From NCBI GenBank assembly GCA_031274845.1, contig JAISPN010000223.1, forward strand, positions 1 to 16,106: a DNA stretch of 16,106 nt, in the 5' to 3' direction. The DNA comes from Acidobacteriaceae bacterium (GTDB lineage: Bacteria; Acidobacteriota; Vicinamibacteria; Vicinamibacterales; CAVVIG01). How positions within the stretch are numbered: the stretch's first letter is position 1; each line of letters starts with the position of its first letter. Below the pieces are notes generated by a model. The model was not told the DNA's origin. It saw only the letters and a list, made by a program, of their open reading frames with translations, and ran no database searches. Of the stretch, positions 1-7,655 are shown in pieces. The translations under genes were made by a program, and so were the position numbers.

Positions 1-393
1 CTGCTTGGTGCCGCGGGCATCACCATCCGTACGTCCTCGCCCGGCCGCGCGTGGTGGGGAAACATGCGGCTTGAAACGCGCGGTGGCGTGCGCGTGACCT
101 CCACACCGGCGTCGAATTCACCCGCGTACGCAGCAGGACTCGATATCGACGATGAGGTGACATCGATCGATGGCGTGGATGTCGTCGCGGTCGCCACCAT
201 CGATAGCGTCATCGGCCGGCACAAACCTGGCGACACAATCTCCGTCACCTACATCGAGCGCAGTGGAGACAAGAAGACGACGCGCGTGACGCTCGTTGAA
301 GATCCGTCGCGCGATCTCATTGCCATCGAGTCGATCGGCGGCACGCTCACCGCAGCCCAGCGAACGTTTAGACAAGCGTGGCTCGGCCATTAA
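1..393 (+). CDS. C-terminal part of an M61-family (glycyl aminopeptidase-like) peptidase, PDZ domain
   Basis: The frame is open from the first base, so the gene starts upstream of the window and only about 130 C-terminal residues are present. They form a PDZ domain: a carboxylate-loop region (AYAAGLDIDDEVTSIDG), then a beta strand and helix (VDVVAVATIDSVIGRHKPGD), then a closing strand ending in VTLVED. The tail after the PDZ contains TAAQRTFRQAWLG. An AxQ...R..WLG ending is typical of bacterial M61 peptidases, whose order is N-terminal beta domain, HExxH metallopeptidase domain, PDZ. The catalytic domain is off the window, so the enzyme assignment rests on this tail and is inferred. A stand-alone PDZ protein or another PDZ protease remains possible. 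It converges on the FAD oxidase gene, 43 bases away. Confidence 0.65.
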   Translation: MLGAAGITIRTSSPGRAWWGNMRLETRGGVRVTSTPASNSPAYAAGLDIDDEVTSIDGVDVVAVATIDSVIGRHKPGDTISVTYIERSGDKKTTRVTLVEDPSRDLIAIESIGGTLTAAQRTFRQAWLGH

Positions 394-436
394 CACCGTT
401 CGGCCGTTAGACGCACTGCGGCCACGCAGGGGGCCG

Positions 437-2002
437 TCAGAAAATCACGCCCGGCGCGAGCTTGCTCTGAGGGTCGAGTGCCTGTTTCACGGCACGCATC
501 TCCCGCATACCTTCGTCGCCGTACAGTTCTGTCAGCAACTGCTTCTTGATGGGGTTTCTGCCAACGCCGTGCTCGGCAAGCGGCGCCCCTCCAAGGCGAA
601 TCGCTTCGCGGCCGATATCGAGCATGGCGGCTCGTCCGCGCTCGACTTCGCCGTAGGTCGTGGCGATGACATTCGGGTGCACGTTGCCATCGGAGAGGTG
701 TCCCCAGATCGCGCCGTCGACCGCGTGACGCTCGAACGCCGCCGCGCAGTACGCGTCGAGTTCCGGAATGCACTCGAACGGCACGATCACATCGGCGGCC
801 GTCTTCTCGATGCGCGCATCGCGCTGACGCGCCTGAGCAATCGCGTGGTTGACGAGCAGCGGCACCGACTCGCGCACCCGCAACAAGCGAGCGGCGCCAA
901 CGCTGTCCTCAGGCATTGCGACGATCGTTCGATCGAGCCCATCGTGCGCGTCAACGATCTCCGCAAACGCCGCAAGCGCGGCGTCGCGATCGCGCGGCAG
1001 CTCAATCGCCACAAGTAGCGCCACGGCGGAATCCGCTGGCAGATCAACACCCTCGCGCCGATCCACGCCAGCCTCGCGCAGCAACTGAATCGATCGGCGA
1101 TCGAGATGTTCGATTGCCGAGACATCGAGACCTCGATGACTCTCTCCGCCGTCCGCGCAATGCGGATCGCCCGCCACGCGTGTCGTCAGCGATGCTTGCC
1201 GTAACGCTGATGCGCACCGCCACCCCAGACCAGCATCCGCGAAGGTCGTCAAGGCAAGACAGACCGTAGGACGCCGCGGAAGAACCTTAAAGCGCGCCTC
1301 GGTGATGACGCCCAACGTCCCCTCGGCGCCAATGAACAGATCAATAAGGTCCATGTCTGGCGCGGCAAAGTAGCCGGCGGACAACTTGGGCACGGACGGC
1401 ATCTGATAGTTGGGAATGGGAACAGTGATGGTCGTGCCGTTTGTCAGCTGGACCACACACGCACCCGCGTGCGCGTGATGTTCACCGCGCGTGATGTCGA
1501 GGACATCACCGTTTGCGAGCATCACCGTCAGCCCGTTGACCCATCGCCGCGTCGTGCCGTACTTGAATGTCGCCGCGCCCGCGGCATTCGTCGCCACAAC
1601 ACCACCAACCGTGGCGCCGTGAAATGTCGGCAGTGGCGGATAGTAGCGGCCGGACACCGCAAGCCTCTCGTCGAGCGCCGCCACGGTCATCCCGGGACCA
1701 ATACGCACTTCGTCCTGACAGACCTCCAGCACCTGATTCATCGTCGTCATGCTCATGACGACGTCGCCGAACGGCGTCGCTCCACCAGTGAGTGACGATT
1801 GCGCGCCAACGGTCAGCACACGCGAAGCGCTCGCAAGAATCGCCGCGACTTCGCCTTCGTTCGCCGGCACGAACACACGCGCCGCGTGGCCGCCGCTGTA
1901 GTGCGCGGCATCTTCCGTGTAGTCAGCGATGCGTTCGAGAGGAACGGGATCAGGAAGGCGGACGACGCCGCGAGGAGAACGGCAACGCGCGGGCATAGAC
2001 AT
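437..2002 (-). CDS. FAD-binding oxidase/dehydrogenase, GlcD/D-lactate dehydrogenase type
   Basis: Flavoprotein of the vanillyl-alcohol oxidase/PCMH superfamily, likely oxidising a 2-hydroxyacid such as D-lactate or glycolate; the substrate is not determinable here. From the chosen start the protein is 521 residues. The FAD-binding half shows GAQSSLTGGATPFG (about 67-80), GGVVATNAAG (133-142) and IGAEGTLGVIT (224-234). The C-terminal FAD-oxidase half shows GHLSDGNVH (434-442, a variant of the usual GHxGDGNxH), AEHGVGR (476-482) and the ending LDPQSKLAPG. No C-terminal 4Fe-4S extension is present, so electrons probably pass to another partner. The frame stays open to 2110, but that would overlap the end of the upstream propeller gene with an unlikely Arg/Ser/Leu-rich leader. 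ATG at 2002 (or 1996) is preferred, although neither has a clear ribosome binding site. It may be the last gene of the minus-strand block. Confidence 0.85.
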   Translation of the reverse strand: MSMPARCRSPRGVVRLPDPVPLERIADYTEDAAHYSGGHAARVFVPANEGEVAAILASASRVLTVGAQSSLTGGATPFGDVVMSMTTMNQVLEVCQDEVRIGPGMTVAALDERLAVSGRYYPPLPTFHGATVGGVVATNAAGAATFKYGTTRRWVNGLTVMLANGDVLDITRGEHHAHAGACVVQLTNGTTITVPIPNYQMPSVPKLSAGYFAAPDMDLIDLFIGAEGTLGVITEARFKVLPRRPTVCLALTTFADAGLGWRCASALRQASLTTRVAGDPHCADGGESHRGLDVSAIEHLDRRSIQLLREAGVDRREGVDLPADSAVALLVAIELPRDRDAALAAFAEIVDAHDGLDRTIVAMPEDSVGAARLLRVRESVPLLVNHAIAQARQRDARIEKTAADVIVPFECIPELDAYCAAAFERHAVDGAIWGHLSDGNVHPNVIATTYGEVERGRAAMLDIGREAIRLGGAPLAEHGVGRNPIKKQLLTELYGDEGMREMRAVKQALDPQSKLAPGVIF

Positions 2003-2017
2003 GAGGAGCAGAAGCCG

Positions 2018-2059
2018 GAGCGAAGCGCTCGGCCGGCGGGAAATCCCCCACCGGCCGAG
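2018..2059. repeat. Strong inverted repeat between the propeller gene and the FAD oxidase gene
   Basis: CTCGGCCGG (2028-2036) pairs perfectly with CCGGCCGAG (2051-2059), and three further G-C pairs (2038-2040 with 2047-2049) form inside a single mismatch. A second, smaller hairpin, GAGCG-AAG-CGCTC (2018-2030), shares the bases CTC 2028-2030 with the first, so the two cannot form fully together. The element fills most of the 68-base gap downstream of the propeller stop and upstream of the FAD oxidase start. No T-run follows on either strand, so a classical intrinsic terminator is not proven. Termination, mRNA 3'-end protection or attenuation are all possible. Confidence 0.5.
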
Positions 2060-2070
2060 TCTTGACGTGA

Positions 2071-3225
2071 TTAGCGAGCGGGATGAAGCGTGATCTTCTG
2101 CACACGCCAACTGGCAAGTTCACCCACGAGCAGTTCGTTCTCGCTGCGGCAGTCGATCGAGTTCACCAGATTGAACTCTTTCACCAGCTTGCCAGCCTTC
2201 CCGAACTTGCCGAGGATCTTGCCGTCGAGATCGAGCTTGTAGATCGCCGCATCCTCCATCCCGTCGGGATCGCCGGTGTGCGCGACGTACATCACCTGCC
2301 GCGGTCCCGGCGTGATGCAGATCGCCGTTGGCGATCCGATGCCGGTGATCTCGCGCTTGTAGTTGCCGTCGGTATCAAACACCTGAATCCGCTTGTTGCC
2401 TTCGTCAGCGACGTACACGTTCTGCTGCGCGTCGATGGCGATGCCGTGAATGATGTTGAACTGTCCTTGGCCGGACCCGCGCGTGCCCCAGCCCTTGACC
2501 CAGCGGCCGGAGCCCTGATACTTCGCGATGCGCGTGCCGCCGATGCCGTCGGCGACATACAGATTGCCCTGAGCATCCCACGCCACATCGGACGGGCGAT
2601 TGAAGGTCTCGCCAGGAGTGCCACCCGCGGCAGGCGCTCCGCCACCACCACCCCGTCCGCCACCGCCAGGACCGCCTGGCGCGGCATCAGGACCACCGCG
2701 TCCGCCAGCCGGCGCGCTTTGATCCACCGGCACACCGTACGGCGCTGGCGACAGTGCCAGCGTCGGCACGCGCAGCGCTTCAGGCTTGCGGCCCCAGATC
2801 TCCGTAATGCGTCCATTCGGATCGAACTTGATCACCTGATTGGACGAGGAATCGACAATCCACACGTTGTCTTGCGGATCGACGCGCACCATCTGCGCCT
2901 GCAGCAGACCGTACGCGCCTTGACCGAACTCGCGCACGAACTTGCCGGTGCGATCGAACTGGAACAGACGCGATCCGCCGTGCGACACCGCGCGCGACGT
3001 GCCGAGCGTCAGCGTTGGATTCCCCGTGCGCGTGTACACGAAGATGTCGCCGCGCGAGTTCGTCGCCACGCCAGCCGCTTCGCCCATCCACGTGCCGTCC
3101 GGCAGCTTCAGCAAATCGGGATTGGAATCAAACGCGATCTCGGGAACCGTCCCTTGCGCGGAGATTCCGGCGAGCGTGGCCGCAACCGCCGCGGCGCTCA
3201 AAAATAATGTCAGACGCTTTTTCAT
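2071..3225 (-). CDS. Exported NHL-repeat beta-propeller protein, degenerate PAL-like paralog with Gly-rich loop
   Basis: A 384-residue secreted protein. It has a Sec signal peptide (MKKRLTLFLSAAAVAATLAG, cleavage near ISAQG) and NHL blades with the recurring pattern 'D.qdNvwivD..snqviKFdpnG' at about 51-145, 208-245, 255-290 and 328-380. ATG at 3225 is supported by GGAGGAGA just upstream. It is clearly paralogous to the next upstream gene (for example GVATNSRGD.FVY, VRVD..DN.W..D, LDGK..GKFGKAGK, IDCR). It differs at residues that in that gene resemble the PAL active site: Thr65 for His, Gln111 for His, Ile228 for Tyr, Asn355 for His; only His260 is kept. Residues 171-205 are a Gly/Ala/Pro/Arg insertion between blades. 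I infer a structural or binding propeller rather than an enzyme. It is 18 bases downstream of its paralog and probably co-transcribed. Confidence 0.85.
   Translation of the reverse strand: MKKRLTLFLSAAAVAATLAGISAQGTVPEIAFDSNPDLLKLPDGTWMGEAAGVATNSRGDIFVYTRTGNPTLTLGTSRAVSHGGSRLFQFDRTGKFVREFGQGAYGLLQAQMVRVDPQDNVWIVDSSSNQVIKFDPNGRITEIWGRKPEALRVPTLALSPAPYGVPVDQSAPAGGRGGPDAAPGGPGGGGRGGGGGAPAAGGTPGETFNRPSDVAWDAQGNLYVADGIGGTRIAKYQGSGRWVKGWGTRGSGQGQFNIIHGIAIDAQQNVYVADEGNKRIQVFDTDGNYKREITGIGSPTAICITPGPRQVMYVAHTGDPDGMEDAAIYKLDLDGKILGKFGKAGKLVKEFNLVNSIDCRSENELLVGELASWRVQKITLHPAR
2611..2715 (-). repeat. Gly-rich low-complexity insertion inside the propeller gene
   Basis: This stretch encodes residues 171-205, almost entirely Gly, Ala, Pro and Arg, with runs such as GGPGGGGRGGGGG. 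The paralog has only a short linker here (around LPPAAPEKYKF), so the stretch is an insertion in a loop between two blades. Its simple GGN codon content suggests growth by slippage. It is probably a disordered, surface-exposed loop. Confidence 0.7.
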
Positions 3226-3243
3226 CGTTGGTCTCCTCCGAAA

Positions 3244-4299
3244 CTATCGGCCACTCGACGTCGTCTGACGCGGCGGGTTCACAAGGATTTTCTGAGCGCG
3301 CCACGCCGAGATCTCAGAGACAAAGATCTCGTTCGGGTTCCGACAATCGATCTCATGGACGGTGCTGAATTCGCCAAGCCCCTTCCCGGCCTTGCCGAAC
3401 TTTCCGATCACCGTGCCGTCGAGTTCGAGCTTGTAGATCTCGCCGGTGATGTCCCACGACGAGGCGGGCGTGTTGCTATCGGGATTGGAATTCGAGACGA
3501 ACAAGTACTGCTTCGGTCCGTCGGTGGAGACGCACACCGCCCACGGATTCCCGAAGTCGCCGTAGCTCGCCTTCAGGTTGAGCTCGTTGTCGAGCACCTG
3601 CACGCGCGCATTGCCGCGGTCGCCGACGTAGATGTTTCCCTGCCTGTCAGCGGTGATCGAGTGCGGCGTGCTCAGTTGATTCGGACCGGAGCCAGCACGC
3701 GCCGTGCCGAACTCTTTTAGGTACCGTCCGTTTTTGTCGTACTTGACGACGCGCGAGTTCACGTAGCCGTCGGAAATGAAGATGTTGTCCTGCGGGTCCC
3801 ACGTGACATCCGTCGGACGTCCAAACTTGTACTTCTCCGGCGCCGCTGGCGGCAGCGTGCTGTCGAACGCGCCCACCGCCATCTCGGGACGCCGGCCGAG
3901 GGTGAGCAGCACCTTGGTGCCTTCCGGGTTCATCTTGATCACCATGTTGGTGCCTTCGTCGATCACCCAGATGTTGTCGTACTTGTCGACACGCACCTGA
4001 TGGGCGAACTCCATCCCGTACATGCCTTGGCCGATTTCCTTGACGAACTTTCCGTCCTTGTCGAACATGAACAGCCGCGTATCGCCGCTGCGGTGATACA
4101 CGAACACATTGCCTTTCGAGTTGGTCGCAATGCCGATGCCTTCACCGAAGTACAGGTCGGGAGGCAACTTGAAAAAATTCGGCACGGACATATGCGGGAT
4201 CGTGGGAACGTTCTCCGCTTTTGCCTTTGACTGGGCAAACGCGGAACCTGAACCGACGAGCGCCAGAACAACAACGCCGAACGTCAGGAAATGCTTCAT
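3244..4299 (-). CDS. Exported NHL-repeat beta-propeller protein resembling peptidyl-alpha-hydroxyglycine amidating lyase (PAL)
   Basis: A 351-residue secreted propeller with signal peptide MKHFLTFGVVVLALVGSGSAFAQ. ATG at 4299 has GGAGG six bases upstream. NHL blades cover about 50-340. PAL is a six-bladed propeller with three zinc-binding His, a catalytic Tyr and substrate Arg residues. Candidate counterparts here are FVYHR (His69/Arg70), FAHQVRVD (His100), DGYVNSR (Tyr179, Arg183), TPHSITAD (His213), DRGN (Arg228) and TVHEIDC (His315). This match is from memory of the family, not an alignment. No hydroxylating (PHM) partner is in the window, so the true substrate is unknown; the protein could be a lyase on another alpha-hydroxy-amide or a metal-stabilised binding propeller. 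It lies immediately upstream of its degenerate paralog. A candidate promoter lies in the 74-base gap upstream of the gene. Confidence 0.85.
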   Translation of the reverse strand: MKHFLTFGVVVLALVGSGSAFAQSKAKAENVPTIPHMSVPNFFKLPPDLYFGEGIGIATNSKGNVFVYHRSGDTRLFMFDKDGKFVKEIGQGMYGMEFAHQVRVDKYDNIWVIDEGTNMVIKMNPEGTKVLLTLGRRPEMAVGAFDSTLPPAAPEKYKFGRPTDVTWDPQDNIFISDGYVNSRVVKYDKNGRYLKEFGTARAGSGPNQLSTPHSITADRQGNIYVGDRGNARVQVLDNELNLKASYGDFGNPWAVCVSTDGPKQYLFVSNSNPDSNTPASSWDITGEIYKLELDGTVIGKFGKAGKGLGEFSTVHEIDCRNPNEIFVSEISAWRAQKILVNPPRQTTSSGR

Positions 4300-4327
4300 C
4301 TAATGCCTCCGGAAAAGTTCAAGGGAA

Positions 4328-4355
4328 TCTATACGAGGGCGCGGGTCCGCCGCAA
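4328..4355 (-). promoter_or_regulatory. Candidate promoter for the propeller gene pair
   Basis: On the minus strand, TTGCGG (4355-4350) and TATAGA (4333-4328) are separated by 16 bases. A start about seven bases after the -10 would leave a leader of roughly 20 nucleotides containing the GGAGG of the propeller gene. The -35 match is only partial, so this is a suggestion. Confidence 0.3.
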
Positions 4356-4373
4356 TGGGCGCGTGCACTCCGG

Positions 4374-5165
4374 CTAGTGGGTCAAGCCGTACATGACGTA
4401 GTTGACACCAAGCTTGTAGGCTTCGTTCGTTTCATCAAATGGCCGGAGCCCACGTCCAGACCATTCCCAAAACTGCGAGACGTCCGTGTTGTAGTTGATG
4501 ATGGCCATCAATCGTTTCGAGCGATCGTTGTCTTCGTACAACCCGCGGAACACCGGGCGTCCGGTATTGTAGGCCTGCGGAAAATTGCCCAGCGTTTCAA
4601 TCTCGAAGAAGCAGTGGAAAATCGGATCGTCTGGCGACATCTCGAAAAATTTAGCGCCGGGAATAATGCGCTTCATGTTCTCTTCGAAGACATCCCAGCC
4701 GCCACCGCCAGGACCGTAATCACCAGGGACTTTAAAGTCGTCGAAGATCACGAAGCCACCTTTTTCGAGATACGCGCGAAACGCCTGCGCTTCCTGATCG
4801 TTCAGCGTCCACCACCCCGCCTCGGTGATGTAGGAAACCGGGTACTTCGACAGCTCGTCATCGTCGAGCGAGAAGACGTTGTAGGCGTCGGTCCGTCCCC
4901 GGAGGTACGTCACCTCGTTCATGATCCGGATCAGGTTGTCTTCGGACATCGGATACCCGTGCGCCCACGAGGGGAGCCCCTGATACCAATACCCGCCTGG
5001 CGCGGTTGTGTACTTCAAACGCGTGAACGTGAACTGACCGTCATAGGGCTTGTTGACGACGACCGGATCGCGCCCTGGGCCGCCACCGAACCTGCGGCGA
5101 AACTGCGCGGCCGCAACCGCGGTCACCACGAGCAGAATGACGATCGAGAGCACCACCGATCGCAT
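4374..5165 (-). CDS. Exported DUF4159-domain protein
   Basis: 263 residues from the chosen start. The N-terminus is a signal peptide (MRSVVLSIVILLVVTAVAAAQ) followed by a basic RRRFGGGPGR stretch. The rest matches the DUF4159 pattern as I know it: an opening FTRLKYTT (46-53), the acidic-aromatic central part YPVSYITEAGWWTLNDQEAQAFRAYL (split at 108-133), GGFVIFDDF (136-144), then IFHCFF and, near the end, LGVNYVMYGLTH. The fold is thought to be flavodoxin/GATase-like and no catalytic role is established. The domain is often found with MoxR/DUF58 gene sets, but none are present here. The frame is open to an ATG at 5285, giving 40 extra polar residues. I prefer 5165 because the signal peptide begins there, although no clear ribosome binding site precedes it. 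Confidence 0.8.
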   Translation of the reverse strand: MRSVVLSIVILLVVTAVAAAQFRRRFGGGPGRDPVVVNKPYDGQFTFTRLKYTTAPGGYWYQGLPSWAHGYPMSEDNLIRIMNEVTYLRGRTDAYNVFSLDDDELSKYPVSYITEAGWWTLNDQEAQAFRAYLEKGGFVIFDDFKVPGDYGPGGGGWDVFEENMKRIIPGAKFFEMSPDDPIFHCFFEIETLGNFPQAYNTGRPVFRGLYEDNDRSKRLMAIINYNTDVSQFWEWSGRGLRPFDETNEAYKLGVNYVMYGLTH

Positions 5166-5292
5166 CGCTTTTGACGGCGTCGAGCGCCAGCCGCGCGTCA
5201 GTGTGCCGGACGCGTTATGCGCCGGACGGCTCGACGCTCCGGAGAAGCACTCGCGGACGGCAGACATGAATTGGCGGACGCCCATGCCCCCT

Positions 5293-5320
5293 ATTAGACC
5301 ACCGCTTGGCAGCGGTCACC
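5293..5320 (-). promoter_or_regulatory. Inverted repeat in a candidate promoter upstream of the DUF4159 gene
   Basis: ACCGCT-TGGC-AGCGGT (5301-5316) is a perfect 6-base inverted repeat. On the minus strand it lies between a -35-like GTGACC (5319-5314) and a -10-like TCTAAT (5298-5293), the usual place for a repressor operator. The spacer is about 15 bases and the -35 is weak, so promoter assignment is tentative. Confidence 0.25.
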
Positions 5321-5322
5321 GT

Positions 5323-5348
5323 ACTTTTAATCGCCACTTTTAATCGCC
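5323..5348. repeat. Perfect 13-base tandem direct repeat
   Basis: ACTTTTAATCGCC occurs twice back to back (5323-5335, 5336-5348) in the 192-base gap between the beta-helix gene stop and the DUF4159 gene. It is the most AT-rich spot of that gap and lies just upstream of the candidate promoter for DUF4159. It could be a pair of regulator or UP-like sites, or a slippage product. Confidence 0.6.
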
Positions 5349-5357
5349 CCACGCCAG

Positions 5358-7625
5358 CTACTGAAACAGCAGGTTGGTCACGCTATCTGTCACCCAGACT
5401 CTGAAGAAGCGCAAATCGGTCGCGCTGTCTGGCACCCGGTCTGAGAGCGCTGGTGTGTTCGTGCCGCGCACCTCGTCAAGCATCCGCCGCATGAATGCCG
5501 CCTCCGGCCGTCCCACATCGCCCGCGCGAACACTGCCAGGGCTGAGTGCCCCTTGTGTTTCAGCGCGTTGACGGAGCCCGAACACGACCGCTTGCGCGGG
5601 AGGCCGGGCATCGTTCGTGAAAAACGGCAAGCGGCTGAACTCGCGCAGAAGACCGACGGCGGCAATGTTCGCCTTCGAGCCATCCCCCTGGACGACGATG
5701 CGATCGTCGATAATCGCGCCGACAATCGCGAGCCGCCCATCGAAATCGGTGGCCCTAATGGCGGGCGCCGCCGTATCTCTCGGCGTCGCAATGCGCGCGT
5801 CGTCCACGGCGACATCGGCGCGACCATGCACCGATAGAAACACGCTGTCCTCTGCACCCTCGTACCAAATGTCACGCACGAGCGCCCGACTACCCTCCGA
5901 TACTTCGTAGCTGAGCGCATTGTTGCTCGACGCGCCAGAGTAAATGCGAAGGTCTCCGCCAGCCACACGCACAGACGCGGCGTGATTGGCGCCACTATGA
6001 CCGCTGTCGACGACGTGCACGATCGTGTTTCGCAAGCCGTTTATCGCAAGGTTGTGCTCGCGAGGCCCCGTCAACTGCGTCCCTTCGAGATAAATGCGAG
6101 AGTCTGGACGATCGATATCCGCCGTCACGATGCCGTCCGCGCGTCCATCGCCGCGCACCGTGAGATCGCGCAACGTCGCGCGTGTCGGGCCAGCAATCCG
6201 GATGACTGGTCCACGGCCGGTTCCACTCCAATCGAGCAGCGTGCGGGCGCCATCGCCGACGAGTTGAAGATCACTCGACGGCAGGGTGAGCGTCCGATCG
6301 ATCGCGTAACGGCCGTACGGCAAGTGCACCACTGGCCGGGTTCCATGACTGGCCGCCGCACTGTTGAGCGCCGCCTGAATCACGTCAGCGGTCGCGCCCG
6401 CCGGCACGTCAATCACATCACGCGGCACCGCCGGACGGACGCCGGGGAGACGCGGCATCGACCAGGAAATACGCGCGCGCGATGTCGTCGTGTCGTCGAA
6501 CGTGAGCAGCCTGCCGTTGTTGAAAAGCGCCGTCGGCACCGTGAAGGTGTTCCCGATGCTCACAAGGTCCGCGTCGATGAAACTGCGCCACGACACAACA
6601 GGCGACGACGCGCCTTCGCGGCTGCGAAACGTGTTGTCGAGCAGAATACCCGGCCCCTGATTGGATACACGGACGGCGGCGTTGTCCTCGAAGTCAATCA
6701 CGGTGTTGCCCTGCAACACGACGGCGGCGGGGTGATTCATCGCCGCGCCAGAGACGAAAAAGGCTTTCGACCCGACCGACACATTGCCGCGCGCCGCAAA
6801 GCCTCCGGTGTTCTGCATCGCCATGTCTGCAACAATCGAATGGGTGAATACGTTGTCGTAGACGTGGTAATTGCCAGCACCAGGGTCGTTCGTCACGCCG
6901 ACCCCGCAGTCTTCAAAGATTGAGTGCCACACCCAGATATCGAGCGCGTTGAAGTTGCCGAGCGCCACGCCGGCTTTCGTATTCCGAAGAAAGCGCACAC
7001 GCGCGATGGTCGTCTCCGCGAACCCGTACCCGCGAAAGCCACCGTGGATGCCGTACTCGACGTTCTGAAGGACAAGGTCGGTGTAGGCGTTGCCCGTATC
7101 GAAGTTCGGACGGACGTTGCGCCATGACTGCTCGATGGCAACGGACGCCCGCGACTGACCGTCGAACGTAAACCGCGTCAGCGCGGAATAGGCGACGCCG
7201 TCCAGATCCAGCATCGTGCCGCCATCCGCGCCGTCCCACACAAGCGCGGTGGTCGCCGGATGCTCACCCACGATCGCAATCGTGATCTGGGAGACAAGCG
7301 TGAGCGTCTCCGTGATGCGGTAGCGTCCTGCGGGAACAAAGAGCGTGGGCGATCGATCTTCCCGGCCAAGATCGTTGAACGCGCGTTGGAAGGCCGCGGT
7401 GTCATCAGCCACGCCGTCGCCCACGGCTCCGTATGTCGATTTGATGTTCGCCCAGCTTGAAAACGGACCGACGAATTCATCGTCAATCTCGGATGGCGAC
7501 GGCGCCAATACTTGCGCCGAGAGCTGCGGCGATATCCGCGGCGGCCCCTGAGACTGAAACAGCGCACTGGCGTGCAGCGTCACCCACGCCACAACCAATA
7601 GTGCAACTGTTGTTACAATCTTCAT
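5358..7625 (-). CDS. Exported protein with two pectate-lyase-3 type right-handed beta-helices (GH55-like architecture)
   Basis: 755 residues from ATG 7625, which begins a signal peptide (MKIVTTVALLVVAWVTLHASA). The first beta-helix starts at WANIKSTYGAVGDGVADDTAAF (57-79), the hallmark opening of the Pectate_lyase_3 family, continues with LFVPAGRYRI and IVGEHP..T.LVWDG, and extends to about 380. A second, related module begins at about 403: VIDVPAGATADVIQAALNSA, VVHLPYGRYAIDRTLTL, LVGDGARTLLDWSG. Two tandem helices of this type are the plan of GH55 exo-beta-1,3-glucanases and phage tailspike-like proteins, so a polysaccharide-directed extracellular role is inferred; no catalytic acid is assigned. 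The frame remains open to 7910, but that extension is Arg/Trp/Cys-rich and lies antisense to the DUF2934 gene, so it is not used. Confidence 0.8.
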   Translation of the reverse strand: MKIVTTVALLVVAWVTLHASALFQSQGPPRISPQLSAQVLAPSPSEIDDEFVGPFSSWANIKSTYGAVGDGVADDTAAFQRAFNDLGREDRSPTLFVPAGRYRITETLTLVSQITIAIVGEHPATTALVWDGADGGTMLDLDGVAYSALTRFTFDGQSRASVAIEQSWRNVRPNFDTGNAYTDLVLQNVEYGIHGGFRGYGFAETTIARVRFLRNTKAGVALGNFNALDIWVWHSIFEDCGVGVTNDPGAGNYHVYDNVFTHSIVADMAMQNTGGFAARGNVSVGSKAFFVSGAAMNHPAAVVLQGNTVIDFEDNAAVRVSNQGPGILLDNTFRSREGASSPVVSWRSFIDADLVSIGNTFTVPTALFNNGRLLTFDDTTTSRARISWSMPRLPGVRPAVPRDVIDVPAGATADVIQAALNSAAASHGTRPVVHLPYGRYAIDRTLTLPSSDLQLVGDGARTLLDWSGTGRGPVIRIAGPTRATLRDLTVRGDGRADGIVTADIDRPDSRIYLEGTQLTGPREHNLAINGLRNTIVHVVDSGHSGANHAASVRVAGGDLRIYSGASSNNALSYEVSEGSRALVRDIWYEGAEDSVFLSVHGRADVAVDDARIATPRDTAAPAIRATDFDGRLAIVGAIIDDRIVVQGDGSKANIAAVGLLREFSRLPFFTNDARPPAQAVVFGLRQRAETQGALSPGSVRAGDVGRPEAAFMRRMLDEVRGTNTPALSDRVPDSATDLRFFRVWVTDSVTNLLFQ

Positions 7626-7655
7626 CGATACTTGATCTCTCGCACGGACGTTATT
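7626..7655. promoter_or_regulatory. Thirty-base divergent intergenic region
   Basis: Only 30 bases separate the start codons of the beta-helix gene (-) and the DUF2934 gene (+). Any promoters must overlap each other or lie inside the opposite gene. GAGAGAT, about ten bases before ATG 7625 on the minus strand, is a weak ribosome binding site. No clear -35/-10 pair was found. Confidence 0.4.

Noticed and set aside
2083..3207. Long plus-strand open frame antisense to the propeller gene (374 codons)
   Set aside because: Arg/His/Ala-rich product without family motifs, an exact shadow of a well-supported minus-strand gene in GC-rich DNA.
5982..6923. Plus-strand open frame antisense to the beta-helix gene (313 codons)
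   Set aside because: Arg-rich composition and no recognisable motif; the opposite strand encodes a coherent beta-helix protein.
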